In this document: piece after piece, positions 24,893 through 37,600 of the stretch
Numbering within the stretch: the first letter of the stretch is position 1
How the letters are laid out: the number at the start of each line of letters is the position of its first letter
Source: Siderastrea siderea
Lineage: Eukaryota > Cnidaria > Anthozoa > Scleractinia > Rhizangiidae
Reading direction: 5' to 3'
DNA length: 64,000 nucleotides
Assembly: GCA_964030785.1 (NCBI GenBank)
Contig: OZ034969.1
Span: 33,069,101-33,133,100, forward strand
Position numbers and translations under genes: made by a program
Notes under the pieces: model-generated
Told to the model about the DNA's origin: nothing
What the model saw: only the letters and a program-made list of their open reading frames with translations
Database searches by the model: none

Positions 24893-26242
24893 AGTGCCTA
24901 TGAAATAAAAAATTTTTTTTGCACATTTTCGTAGTTTATTTATGTGTTAATTCCGAAATGGCAAGAGAAATTGGATGGCAAGAAACAAAAATCCGTTTTT
25001 TGCCGTTGAAAGTACCGAAAATGACCAAAATCGTGTCTCCGAAGACTGGGAACGAGTTGGCCGAGGAAGCGGGCCGTATGACGTCACAAATCGCGCAGAA
25101 TGTTTGACTCTTTGGTCTTTGTCAAGTCTTTCAGCGATGAAACTTACATTTTCCTTGCTAATATTGATATACAATGAAAGCTACGGACGACTGAGGAAAA
25201 CGCTAAGATTCAGCTCGAAGCGATTTCAAAGATGTGCAGTTTTTGGGTTTGTCGTCTGTGATAAAGCCTAAACAACGACAACAACAATCTTGCGCGAAGC
25301 AAGATGGCGAATTGTATTGTTGGGAGCGACTAACTTTCAGCTCTACTGGCTTGACTGGCTTGAAGGAGAAGCTTCCAAATTGAATGGTCAGTACTTTTAT
25401 GTGTTAATAACGAGAGATTGACGCAGCCTTGACTTTACTTCTTTTGTTCAGAGCGTCGTTGTATGTACTTCAATTATTTTCCTCAAACCGATACCAGACA
25501 AGCTCAAGTTTACAGTGTACTAATTTGTTCATCTTTTCATAGGTTTTCGCGCCAAGAGAAAGGTAGACTCAGTTGTTCGGCTCTTTCGAATGAGGACTTT
25601 TGCAGAGAGAACACTGATATAAACTTATTAGTTAGCAGGAAGTATTTTATACATTGAAGATAAGCATACCCAAAATTTGCTTGAAATATTACAACATGCC
25701 TAATGGCTGACACATCAATAGTAATTTCTAAAGAGCGTGTTTTATTTATTATAATCAGCAGCTGCAAATGATTTTCAAATGGAAGTGCAGTGCTTTTATT
25801 GTTGTAAATTTCAAGCCATTTATGAGGGAGCGTCTCAAAGCAAATAAATAAGAAGTTTTGAGTATGGTGCTCATTTGTGGTCTTTTACTCCACCTGGAGG
25901 TGCTATGAGGATGATGACTGTGATAAATAAAGGTGGACATTGTGTGTTACGCGTGCAAACTCAGACTAGTGTGACTTCAGCTTTGTCTTTGTAATAATCC
26001 ATCGCTTCTGACTACATGAACTGGTTTGAGTAATTGCCTACACAATATTAGGCGAGCTGAGATTTTTGTCCTTCTGTTCAGCAATTTGCTTGAGGATTTT
26101 GGTTCATACCAATTTTGTGGAAACATGCTATGGCAGGTGAGAGCTGGTGTACTGAGTTCTTACTGGCTTTATGTGATCACTTATACTTTCATGGTGCTGG
26201 TCTCATTTCAATAAAATTAACCATACCTGTCCAGTTATACTG

Positions 26243-26392
26243 GCCCCAGTTGTTCAAAAGTTGGATAGCAAATTATATCCACCGGATAAATCTCTATCCA
26301 GTGGATAACGCAATTGGTTTCCCTAACACGTATCCACTGGATAGTGATTTATCCGGTGGATAGCGCTATCCAACTTTTAAACAACTGGGGCC
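26243..26392. mobile_element. palindromic MITE nested in the TTAA transposon
   Basis: GGCCCCAGTTGTTCAAAAG at the left pairs with CTTTTAAACAACTGGGGCC at the right, and the interior continues to fold (ttggatagc, ccaccggata, tatccagtgg and their inverses). It is about 150 bp with no coding capacity. A clear target duplication could not be assigned. Confidence 0.8.
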
Positions 26393-26955
26393 TGGTCTGA
26401 GCTCCCTTTGTATACTGGTCTCATATGACAATAACTCCCTTGGGTCACTCTCAACACAGAGATGCATATGTAATTTGCTCCAGAAGTACATTTTGAAGTG
26501 CCATTTTCATTGAAACATACACCCATTCCGATTCCATGAAGTATGGCAGAAATGTCAAGTTAAATTTGCCCTCCTTGTGTGTGTAGTTTCATTTTTTTTT
26601 TATTTTTATTGAAGGCGGGGGGGGATGGGGAGAGGTTAAGGCAGCTCCCTTGGATCCATAAACCCTTTGAATTACAGTACCCTCCCAGTACACTGTACAC
26701 ATTACGCATGTATTAGCCTTTTATGTTGTTAAGAGATATGATCTTCAGTAACAAATGTCTAAGAGTCTGTGTTCGATTAAGCTCCATAAACCTTTGAATT
26801 CTCCCAACACTCTCGTGTTTGCATCAGGCTTCCGCTGTGAACCATGCATGCCACTATTGTTTGAAGATATGTATTTTACTATCTTGGGCACTTATTTAGT
26901 AACAGAACCCCCCTTTGTTACCAGTGTTTTTAGACTGATGGGACTATCCTGTGTA

Positions 26956-27000
26956 TATATTATTATTGTTATTATTATTACTATTATTATTATTATTATT
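26956..27000 (+). repeat. (ATT)n microsatellite
   Basis: Imperfect ATT trinucleotide repeat. A second similar tract lies at about 27091-27132. Confidence 0.9.
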
Positions 27001-29639
27001 AAAGCAGTAGAAGACGTTTATATGCTCAATGTCCCTAAATAGCATGCATAGGGCGGGAACGTAGCCTGTGCAGCTAATTTTTGGAAAAATTTATTATTAT
27101 TATTACTATTACTATTGTTATTATTGTTATTGGGGCAACAAATTAAAGTTGGAGAACGAGATCGAAAAGGCCCATTTGAAACCTCATTATTGATTTTCTG
27201 TGAGCTAATTAGGTGGCTAGAGTGGTAGCTTTCTTGGGTACAGGGAATGAGTCAAGAAGAGACCGAGACAATTCCGTGTGTGAGGAATTTCCAATACAAA
27301 GCCTGCCACAAAATTAAATAATGGGAAATGAAGCTCACATATTTTCATTGCCCTTCAGTAATAAAAATGACTAAATAACTTATGCCATAAATTCAAATTA
27401 AACTACATCACCAAGACTGTGCTGCAGAAGGGTCAATTAGACGATGTTACGTGTGGTATGTGAAATTTCATATTATATGGTCCTTTTGAGATAACAGGAG
27501 GAGGGTCAACAAGAAGAGAGGCACAAATCTACTTGAAATGTGTAGTGTTTAAAGAGGACCACATAAATCAAATACAGTGGAAGCAGAGTGTCTTGCAATA
27601 AAAATTATCAATGCTGAGCTGAAGTGCTTCCTTTTATTTGACGAAACATGTACACGAGGGATTTATAAATATTCCTAGAGCTATCTCTGATTAACTGAAA
27701 CGTCTTGTCTCGTCGTCGGTCAAGACAGTTCCATTCATTGTTATCCCTTCAAACTCTATGGTGAACATCCAGTTTGAGAAACGTATTATCGGAAATGTAA
27801 ACAAAACTAGCTAAAACTTTGCAGCACAGTTATGCGTTGTAGATCTTGGATGCGTTTAGGTAATAGTGGACAGATGCATATAGCAATAGTTTTGTGGACA
27901 AAATATTGAAAACCTTCTTTATCTGGATCTTTAATCTTGAATTGCGATAACTTCTACTAGTAGAACTAATCCAACAGTGGCAGAAGTTACATATATTAAC
28001 GCACATTCAAATGCTGCGGCTTTTCCGTGAAGGAGCTCTGTAATGCGGGTTGAATCGAATTCTTACCGAGTCGAACACGGTTCAAATGAGTCCGCTTCTC
28101 TCCTTAATTCGTTTCCTTTTGAGAAACAACACACACATGCTCTCATTGTGCGAATCCTGCCCTTGTAGCTTACAATCCTGTGCCCACGAGTCACTCCAAA
28201 GTAATTTCTCTTCTGGAAACCCTCTTGTCAGCCATAACACTCTTGTCCTCTGCGCGATTTGTGACGTCACAACCTTGTAATGCGATCGTTTTGGCCGAGC
28301 GCAAAATGGAGACACTTTTTGGGTGCCAAATTCGAACTTTGCGGCTGGAAAAATATCCTATGCAAAGGGTTCTACTCAGCAAAACGTACATATTTAGACT
28401 GAGGGAGTCATAAACTATCATATTTAGGAGAAAATTTTTTTAGTTCATAGGCACTTTAAACACGGAGCGGTCCTATAAAAGGGAAGGCTCCGCCCCCTTG
28501 AAACGCTCGGTTGGTTCCGATCTAATTTTGTCAGCTAATGGTATACGCTGGACGTAACGGTCACGCAGTTGATATCAAGTAGAATGTTCGTTTGTTTATC
28601 CGAACAACGAATGAATAAACCTAGAATAAAATAAGCTGTAGATACTAAATGTATAGTGTACAAATACAAGTAAGCCGTCAAATCTCATTTAACTCTAAAA
28701 CGTTGCAATTTATCTGCGAGTCTGAGGTTCTCAACTGGAGTTGATAAACTCGAAATAAACGCTGATAAACCCTAGCCTCGCCGCTAAACTATTACTAAAC
28801 CAGAGTCAAAGACTTCTACAATTTATTTCATGACTCGAGGTTGAATATCAGTCTGTGAAGATGTAATTTGTTAGGACATTTTCCAAACGCGGCCGCAATT
28901 ACAGATGGTTTATAATCCGCCGCCGGATTCTATGCTTTATTTTGTTCATAATACTCTCACCCATGGGGTTTCTTTCATCGGTTCGATCTTATTATAATCA
29001 ATATACAGAAGTAATTGTTTCCCCGAAAAATCTGTTTAAGAGTTAGACTGCTATTTGTTTTATTTTATACTTCGTTTTGTTTTGCAAATGCCATATTCAT
29101 ACGGATCGAGTTGTTTATTATTTATCGGTTTCGGTTTGCTTTTATAGCGCCTGGTATTTTGCCTCTTGACTGGTCTTTTCGTCTTCAAAAAATTGTCATT
29201 GCAAAAATTCGGGGTGAACATACACGATATTTCCATTCGTGTGATTATCGAAGAATTATCCACCAATTTCTCCAAGGATAAACCAATCCTTTATCTTGTT
29301 TATCGGCTACCAATTTTGCAAGTAATAGGAGAATGTTGGACTCGAAAGCACGTCCTTTTGATCTGGCAAGTGAGCCAATCAAATGCCTCCATCGGCACCC
29401 CTTGGGATTTGTGATTGACAGGCTGAACACCTCAGCCTCCCTTTTTGTAGGTTCGCTTCGTGTTTTTTAAAAACATTTTAGGATCTATGAAAGCCATTTT
29501 GCATTGTGGAGTAAAATAATCCCAAGGAACTTATGTGACCGTCGATGAAATATTATTCGCCTTACAGGTGAAGTCGGATTGAGATTTTCCATTAATAGCA
29601 GTGTTTAATTTGCAGACTTTAACTTGAAGTCCATTCACG

Positions 29640-30632
29640 ATGTCAAACGCCACAAGTAAGCCAGCTAATCTTCCCACAGATGCTCTAGCCGAACCGGGAC
29701 CTGACTGGTCCGTTGCGAGGACGATTTGGGGACTGGCTTGGGGGCTGCATTGGATTGGCTTCGGCGTTCTGTTTGGTCTGCTTGCTATCCACTCTTTCCT
29801 CGCTTTAGTGTTGGTGAATCACAAGAAAGGATTCTGCCGCAAGCCTTTGCATATGGCTATCAACTCCCTGCTGTTCGCCCTTGGAGCCACTCGAGCCGTC
29901 TATTTAATGTTGGATCCGTACGAGTCCAGAGAAAATGGCGTGGAGGATCCAAAATGGCTAACACTGCTACTCTTCGGAATCGCTTACCCCTGTTTGACAT
30001 CCTCGTTTTGTCTGATTCACCTGGCTTTTCTTGAGGTCACCAAGTTGAAGGTTGGCCCAAGCAAGCTGCAGAATGCAAAGTTTCTATCTGCAGTTATTGT
30101 TGCTCATTTTATCATCGTCTTCACTGCAGAAACGACATCTTCAATCAAGCCAGAGTTAGACGCACTCTTGATCGTTTGCCAGTCATTCTTTATTCTCTGG
30201 GGCTTGCTTCTCTCTGGCTGTTTCATCTACAGCGGCTGCAAGGTGATCAACCGCGTGGATAAGGTTCAACAGCAACTCAGCACCATCGAGAAAAACGAGC
30301 GCCCAGTAAAAAAGCCTCAACAGAAATCGCGCACCACCAAAGTGGCAAGGATCACGCTTGCCACCAGCTTCTTGGGCATCGCAGTGTGTGGCTTGCATTT
30401 GTACTCCATGATTGGGGTGTACGGAATGTACAGCGATGTCGTCCACCCGTCCCCTTGGCCATGGCTGGCATTTCAATCAAGTTTTCGCCTCGTGGAGCTT
30501 GCCATGGCGTACACGATCGCCTATAGTGTGACGCAACCAGCAGAAGGAGCAAAGAATTCAAAAAGATTCACATCGCCTAGTGAACAAGAGGGAGGGGCTC
30601 AGATCACCTTAACGGAAGTGAAGCCAGTGTAG
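29640..30632 (+). CDS. PRRT3/4-like seven-transmembrane protein, copy 3
   Basis: An intact 330-residue frame. It shows the family signatures PGPDWSVARTIWGLAWGLHWIGFG near the N terminus, FCRKPLHMAINSLLFALGATRA, LDPYESRENG, TSSFCLIHLAFLEV, CQSFFILWGLLLSG, HPSPWPWLAFQSSFRLVEL and MAYTIAYSVTQP. About seven hydrophobic helices are evident, with a polar C-terminal tail longer than in copy 2. A splice-acceptor-like TTTGCAG stands about 30 bases before the ATG (near 29615), so an upstream non-coding exon is possible. The coding region has higher GC than its flanks. Function is unknown beyond an expected membrane location. Confidence 0.85.
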   Translation: MSNATSKPANLPTDALAEPGPDWSVARTIWGLAWGLHWIGFGVLFGLLAIHSFLALVLVNHKKGFCRKPLHMAINSLLFALGATRAVYLMLDPYESRENGVEDPKWLTLLLFGIAYPCLTSSFCLIHLAFLEVTKLKVGPSKLQNAKFLSAVIVAHFIIVFTAETTSSIKPELDALLIVCQSFFILWGLLLSGCFIYSGCKVINRVDKVQQQLSTIEKNERPVKKPQQKSRTTKVARITLATSFLGIAVCGLHLYSMIGVYGMYSDVVHPSPWPWLAFQSSFRLVELAMAYTIAYSVTQPAEGAKNSKRFTSPSEQEGGAQITLTEVKPV

Positions 30633-31583
30633 AAAACGCGGTGATCTACTGCTAGTTCAGTGCCTTTTGAAGTAGACGTCTGGTGAACCAGGGAGAACGC
30701 TTTTTGGAAAATACATAACAGACCATAATATGCCGTGAACTAGACATAAACTTAGACCTGTAGAGGCAATGGACGCGCTACTTTAACTGTAAACTGTCTT
30801 ACTTTATAGTGGATTAAAAAAAATTCAAATGCAGTGGAACCCCCCCCCCCCCCCCACACACACACACACATACACACGACAGCTCCTTATTTACCATCTC
30901 GCTATTATGCCCAATCATTTTTTTGGCCTCTAGAAAAGATGTAACGTTTGATTTTCAAAATCGTCTTAGAGGGGGCCAGGAGGGGCATGGAAAAGTTGAC
31001 CCGCCAGCTAAACGAGGTTTCGGAGAAAAAGAAGCAGTCGACTGAAGCTTCTTTCTAGTCTTCTGTCTTCTTGTGCATAGAGTGCAATAGAGACTCGTAC
31101 TTCATATGGTCTGCACAGTCATTCGAAACGATGTCCAGGTCGGGAATGACCGAACATTTATGGCACTTCCATTGTCTTTCGAGAAAGAAGGGTGCCATCT
31201 TAAACCCCGTTATCCCAATTACATTTAAAAAAATATTTTTGGATTACGGAGTACCACTGAGGAAAGCTCGCGAAGAAGACACCTTGTTCGGGCTGGAAGA
31301 AGGGGTCGGGGGACTTGAACAATTATTGTTGCATCTCACTCAAACTCACTGCACCCTACGCAAATGATGCAATTTTTTCATGCCCCGAAATCTTCTCGCT
31401 TAAATTGGAGGTGCAAGAGAATCAAGTTTGCCTAATGGACTAAGTTAAGAAAGAACCGTCAGCGCAAAAGCGCCAAAGCTTTTTCTCTAGTCGTTAGTTC
31501 CATTTTCAGTTCGTTGTTAATTTCTAATATCCAGAGAAACCATTGACACCGGTATTGCTGAGGTTACCCTGGATAAATAGTAG

Positions 31584-31625
<42 letters not shown>

Positions 31626-32523
31626 GGGAAGTAGTTACGTTATTACCAAGATTAGCTTGAACGACAGTTTCTGTATGTAAGAGAACAGTATTAAAAAATC
31701 TGAGGGCAATGCTGTAGACCGAGTATACTTCAAACTAATTGTCTCCACAGCTAAACAGTACGTATTACTTATATCACGTATTAATTACATTGTGCACTGG
31801 ACCAAGAGCTGTCTAGTTTGGGAATAACTGAATATGTGCTTGAAAACACGTAGTATTTTAAGCTAGCAATGTTGAACGCTCAAAACCCTTAGGTTACTTT
31901 AAGTTAATGTAACGAACAGGCAGACTCTGGAGTGATGAACTAAGTACTCATTTGCAAGAACCTCATAAAAGGCAAAATGTAGCTCTCGAGGATTCTTCTT
32001 TTGACTGACAAACCTAAATAATGGTTTTGTGTTTTTTATGACATTGTTGTAAACAGTGATGGAAACCAGATCAATCCTTTGTCTGATATACTTGGGTTTA
32101 TTAATTACATAAAAACCTTAAAACTAAAATTATCGATCGGCTTGTATGGAATACTCTCTTCACTCTTGCCTACTGAAAAGTTACACATTTGAGGAATAGT
32201 TAATGTCGTATAAATCAATGACTCAGTAGGTTGTCTTCAGCGTTATCGGGCTTAATAGCAGCTCGGTCAGTATTCTGCCACTACTCGCCGCTAAATTGTG
32301 ATTGTGGGTGTTTTCCATTTGCCAAAAGTTCCAGAAATTCCGGTCGGAAAGTAAATGGAACATGAATGTTTAGGTCGTTCTAGCGGAAAATTTCCGGGAG
32401 AAACGGAATCTCCAAAAAGGTAGTCCCGTTTTCCCGCTTGGGATGTTCCAAACAGAAATTAGTGTTCGATGTATTCATCTGATACTAGTTCCAGGCCTTT
32501 GACAGACGATTTCGCGAGCATTA
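30633..32523. other. intergenic with microsatellites
   Basis: No gene is supported. A poly-C/CA tract lies at about 30839-30877 and a TTA trinucleotide tract at about 31584-31625. Confidence 0.5.
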
Positions 32524-33356
32524 GGGGCCGTTTACATGAGAGAGGGTACCCCTAGATAGTAGCGTTACCCTAGGTAGTAGAGTTTTCCTTCTCTTTTGTA
32601 TAACGCAGTTCGGGTGTCCCTAGGAGTAGGGTTTTCCTACCTTGAAGGTAGGGAAACCTTACATGGTAGGGACAGGTTTTGTTCACATAATCCCAGGTAA
32701 AACCAAAAAGTAGGGCTAGCCCTAGGGGGTTAGGCTATGTTTCTTTGTTCTCAAATTACCGCTGGCCACGTGTAAAAGGCGTCAAATTCGAGCTTGGTTT
32801 CGACCTTATGACTGAAAGTCAACCTGAAGGTTCAGAAACGACGAGGGATGCAATGGAGGAAGATCTGATCGAGGAAAGCGCTTTCGAGATCGAAGAAATC
32901 GACCAATATACACCCAGAGAGCGAGCGCAAAATCATTTACAAACGTCAACAAACGAAAAGTACCGGCAAGCCTAAGTAAAAGTAACAAGAAGGCGAAGAA
33001 GTTTTCTTGGTCAACGGAGAAAGTGGAAGTTTTGTTAATTTTTTAAAACAATTTTTTTAAACAAACAAGTTTTACAACTTAAGGTCGCACAGTGCTGCTT
33101 ACTAGTTTAGCTTCTTAAAAATTGCTTAAAAAAATATAAAAATTGTTTATAAAAAATTGCCCTTTTATTTTAGCCCCCACCCCCCTTCGAGGTACGGACA
33201 ATTCAGCTCATGTAAAATGACGCTATCTCTTGACCCTGCAAGGGAGGGTGCCCCTACCATGTTCGAACTTTGCACTTAGAAGGAAGGTATCTTCAACTCT
33301 AGTGGGCAGTGTGCTCCTATCCCCTAAGGGCACCCTCTTTCCATGTAAACAGGCCC
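32524..33356 (+). mobile_element. PIF/Harbinger-like remnant with Myb/SANT-like frame
   Basis: The termini GGGGCCGTTTACATG...CATGTAAACAGGCCC are inverted repeats. The flanking triplets TTA (32521-32523) and TCA (33357-33359) could be a degraded 3-bp TWA target duplication. Inside, a frame from about 32745 encodes an acidic stretch, and soon after, in another frame (about 32980-33045), KKFSWSTEKVEVLLIF resembles the start of the Myb/SANT-like domain typical of Harbinger accessory proteins. Stops and frame change show decay. The internal ggtaccctaggtagtag repeats are part of the terminus. Confidence 0.55.
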
Positions 33357-34130
33357 TCAGAGTGATTTCACAAGCCGCGATTCTTATATTCTAATAAGAA
33401 TCATTAAATGCTAGTGCGAAGAACAATAAAGAAAGCACGCGCCACGGTTAAACCATTGTCTCAAATTTTAAATTGTTCACAACGTGGCTTGTGATATCTG
33501 AATGGTTTGCACAGGCAACAGATGGTGGTAACAAGTAATGAAGTAATGCAGATGGTACGCGCTTGGACTGCACAGTAATTTCCGACCGAAATTCCCGGAA
33601 TATATTTTGTAAATGGAAAACACTCTGTGTAAGATGCCCTATTTAAGTATCTCAGCGGTCCGGAATCCTAAATCCTTGAATCTGATTGGCTAATGACGCG
33701 CGCTCCAGCGGTCCGGTACCCCGCGTACGGACCGCTCTAATCCGCGGGAAAACTTGAAGTGAAATCATTTTACTCCAGCACAGCGAACGTTGGATTTTTC
33801 TTATTAAAAATGGAACTTTTCTCTCGTTAACCGTTGTAAAGTAAAAGGAAATATCAGCAATGGAATAAAAGGCCTGGTTATTCTCCGAAAAAGGCGAGTA
33901 TTCCTGTGGCTTTGTTGAGAAAATTTTGCTGGCTTCCTTTTTTCGAGCTGTAGTTTTCTTATTGACACGCCATTTGATTTAACACGGGTTAACTGCAAGT
34001 TTCTCGTTTGAAATTTCGTTATTTTCCTTGGAGATCTCTTTTCTAATCTTGTCCCATTTAGCTTCATTCAAGACAATATATGATTATTAATGATTGTTAG
34101 CTAAAATAGTCAAACAAAAAACCTCGCATC
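33357..34130. other. intergenic, left flank of the Polinton
   Basis: No gene. A GC-rich palindromic stretch (gcggtccggtaccccgcgtacggaccgc, about 33708-33735) suggests another fold-back element. Confidence 0.4.
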
Positions 34131-34136
34131 GCTGTG
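34131..34136 (+). repeat. left 6-bp target-site duplication GCTGTG
   Basis: GCTGTG directly precedes the AG-start of the Polinton and is repeated exactly after its end (55521-55526). A 6-bp duplication is characteristic of Polinton integrases. Confidence 0.95.
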
Positions 34137-34473
34137 AGTAGTAAGGTACGCCCGTTTGGTAGATTTCCTGGCTTCTGATTGGTCGAGAGCGATCACGTGA
34201 CTAGAGGAACTTCCGGTGGGGGAAACCGCTGACCAGTGGGAAAAAAGGATCGTGGGCTCATGGGAACCGGAAGTCACGTGATTTGGAATGGGAAACCGCT
34301 GGCGAGTGTGAAAAAGGGATCGCGGGCGCATGGGAACCGGAAGTCACGTGGTTTAAACCGGAAGTCACGTGTTTTAGGATGGGAAACCGCTGAGCAATGT
34401 GAAAAAGGGATCGTGGGCTCAGAATGGGGTAAAACCGCTGAGAAAACGCGGGCGCAAAGTCCAAAGTCCAATT
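34137..34473 (+). repeat. left terminal inverted repeat, 337 bp
   Basis: Matches the reverse complement of 55184-55520 at 336 of 337 positions by eye; the difference is a G/T near 34454. It contains three imperfect units beginning GGGAAACCGCTG (34220, 34290, 34381). Composite CCGGAAGTCACGTG sites (ETS core plus CACGTG E-box) occur at 34267-34280, 34337-34350 and 34358-34371, with a further CACGTG at 34194-34199 and an ATTGG CCAAT box at about 34178. Confidence 0.95.
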
Positions 34474-34530
34474 TGGGGAACGTGGGTGGTCCTTTGGAGT
34501 GAAAAGTACACAAAATGAATAAATGACATT

Positions 34531-34537
34531 TTTTATT
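34531..34537 (-). terminator. poly(A) signal of the polymerase gene
   Basis: AATAAA on the - strand, about 85 bases beyond the stop codon of the DNA polymerase gene and before the terminal repeat. Confidence 0.5.
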
Positions 34538-34622
34538 GATTTGTTTTACAATAACTCCTTTGTGTTCCTCTTTGATAAGTGTTCCTTAATGTTCATGACA
34601 ATCGACGATCTTGTTGGGGTTT

Positions 34623-37600
34623 TCACTGGTAGCCATAGGGGTAGGTCTTGAAGGTGTTGGGATCAATGACTCTTTTGTCATAGACCAATTGATAGAACTT
34701 ACTGCTTGGTTGAGTGTACAGTTGGAAGTTTTTGGGATTGCGTACAATTTGGTGGGAGTTGATAATCTGGATTTCCCTTGGTTTTGGAAGGGGTTTCTTG
34801 ATTTCGTCCTTGACATTTTGACGCATGACGTTATAATTCAGCTGGGTGTGTCCTTCGCTGTTGAGTCGGAAGCCTCTAACCTTGCATTCCACTTTTCCTT
34901 TATTCGTAGTATACCCATAGTTCTTGGGTCCTCCACTGACAAATTCTTGAATGTATTCATCCTTAGCTAATTCGGAGGCGAAGTCCCCAAGATAGGAACC
35001 CAAGACAGGTTTGATTTGAGTGGGTGTTTCCTCCAGGTAGATGACGGAGTCGGTGTCAAAGTAGAGGACTCTTTCCCCTAAGGCTTGCAGGGTGTCATAC
35101 AATTTAAGGCGGGCGTGGCAGGTAGTGAAGCAGGCCACAAAAATGTTGAGGTTGGGTGAGACGCGGATGTCCTCTTTTTGGTTCTGGTAGTGTACCTCCA
35201 CCATTTGGTCGGTGACGACGGACACGTGACGTACGTCTAACGCATCGCTATCCAAGAAACAGTGGAAGGCATGAGGGTCATCGAAGGCTTGAATTTGGGT
35301 TTTGTTGAGGCGTTGTCCAAACTTACCCCACATGGAGTTGAGCATGAGCTTAGCTAGGGTACGCACGCCCGGGTTCTTCTTGATGTTGTTGTATTCTAAC
35401 TGGATGCCTTCATGCAGGAAGTACTCTTCGATGTAACGTTGCTTTTCTTCTTCTGTCGTGACATCCTTAGGCCACCCACTAGCTTCTTGTTTGATTTTCA
35501 ACCAGGTGTTAACATAATCGGCGAAGAGGCCCTCACAGGTCTCTTCAAAATGCCAAGCTTCGTAGATGTATTGGACTTGGTACCCGAATTCCACGGCTTT
35601 ATACAACTCTGGGGTGCACCAGGTACTGGTGAGGGCACGTTGTTCATCGGTGTGAGGGCAATGATAAGATCTGTCCAAAAGAGGTTTGTCCATTTCTTCT
35701 TCCACACAACGGGCACAGAGTGGAAAGAGCAGTTTGTTGTCATGACGGTAAGGCAGCACGGGATGGTACAATTCACGGGGAGGCAGGACTTTGCATTGAA
35801 TGAGCCCAAAGTACTGGTGTATGTCCGTGTGACCCGGTTGAGAAACGATGGTGGGATGTCCTTTGGGGTAGGTGGACTTCTTGTTGACCCACGGGTACAA
35901 GGAGGTGACATCGATGTAGTGAATTTTTTGGCCAGGGGTGATCTGATGGTACAGTTTAATGGCATTGGTACGACCTCCACAGAAAGCCTCTCGAGGTTCA
36001 AGTGGTTGGATAAAGTTGAGTTCCCGGACGAAGGAGTCGATCTCTGGGTGGGTGTCTCGGTGGTGGTCCCATTGACATCCCCACATTTGAATGACGTTGT
36101 ACCCTTGGTTGGTAAGCTTTTGGACTTTGTTTTGGGTGACGTCATAGAGGTCCTGCATGGTTCGATCATAGTTGCGGGGATGTTTTTCGTAGCGATGGGG
36201 ATAACAGGTAGGGCATCCGTGGGTGAAACAGCCTTGAAATTCGTAGACGGTGTGGGTGTCGGGGCAATAACCATCCACATGGATGTTGGTCCCGGGGATC
36301 TTATACTCGCCTTGATTTCGGACATGTTGGATGTACTGAGGCTTTGGATTGGCACTGGCCAGTAGATCGTCGGGGTTGAGATCTTGGAGGGCCCGTTGAC
36401 GTAGTTGGTGATCGCACCAGGTTAACCAGTGAAGGGCTGGGATGGACTGGTTGATGTTGTTAGTTCTCCACCCGTTAGGACCGGTGGGTTCGCTGGCAAT
36501 ACTGTTGGGGATCATCCGGTTCATACGTAAATCTCGATTACAAGCGGAGGCAATGGTGACGTGATCGAAGGGATTGAAGCCTGTTAAGTCTTCAAACATG
36601 CGTTTGAAAGTCAGACATCCTTGTTTGAGGAGTCGTACATCGGAACTGCAATAGGCCAATAACTCTTGTTGAAAATGAAACACCACCCCCTGGTCGCGTT
36701 GTTGTTGATGCCAGGTTTCAAAGGCTTGTCTTCCTTCGAGTGTCATGCTCTCAGGCATGTAGTAATCGCGTGAGGGGAGGATGCCCACGTAGTTTTGATG
36801 CTCATCACCGGGTATGTTGAAGTTGTGGGGGAAATAGCCTTTGCAGAGTTCTGTCAAACCAAAGGTTTTGGGAAACGCGGAGAGGGGCATCTGGAAGAAA
36901 CTCATGGAATCAATGAAGCGGATGCGGTCATGTTTGATCTCTAAGAGTTTACATCCGTTGCGGAGTTGTTGGACGATGCGGTTCTCCCCATAGTATTCTT
37001 GGATGATAAAGTACCCATCGTACCCTTGAAAATTATGAGCGATGACATTGACTTGACGGGTATCGTGGAGGGTCAAGGCATCCAGCCATTCCAGAAAGTC
37101 ACGGATACAGGTGGGACCTGGGAAAGGTTTGGGTTCATCGTTGTCTTCGGTTTCGGCCACGACGAGATTGGCAATGTGTTTTCCGTGGGGTTGCATGGCT
37201 TCGATATCAAAGAAGACGTGTAAGGGAGGCAGGTCTTCCTCGGCCTCGTCCTCGGAGGAGGCATGGGGTTCCGCGGCGGCGGCACCTCGTTTGGCGCGAG
37301 GACCTTTTTGACGGGTCCTCTTTCTCTTCTTTTGGTCTTGAGGTTTGGGGGCTCTTTGTATAAAACAACGGTGGTCGTCAGCGTCGACGTACTGATGACA
37401 AGACGGGCAATCCACGTGCTTACAAAGGTGACGTTGAATGCGGGACAAGCCCACATTTTGTTGATAGCATTCAGCGCATCGGTGTCGTTGAGAGCACACG
37501 GAGGTCTGGAGGCCCGTGACGGGTTTGCCCGCATGGGTCTTGCTGGAATGGGCTTCGAAACACGTGGGTCCAAAAAAGTCCCGATGACACGAGTCGCAAC

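Larger units (their letters stand above)
24893..28455. mobile_element. non-autonomous DNA transposon, 3563 bp, TTAA target duplication
   Basis: It begins AGTGCCTATGAAATAAAAAA and ends with the near-perfect reverse complement (TTTTTTTAGTTCATAGGCACT). TTAA lies on both sides (24889-24892, 28456-28459). The intact neighbouring tandem copy has a single TTAA at the same place (24595-24598), which proves the insertion directly. The ends share further inverted blocks such as tgacgtcacaaatcgcgcag (25079 and, inverted, about 28254). No transposase frame is visible inside. A TTAA target suggests piggyBac-like or Sola3-like mobilisation, but the termini do not settle which. Confidence 0.85.

Noticed and set aside
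34236..34502. Frames in both terminal repeats (also at 55167-55421)
   Set aside because: They come from the repeated GGGAAACCGCTG units and exist only because the repeats lack stops; no promoter or motif supports translation.
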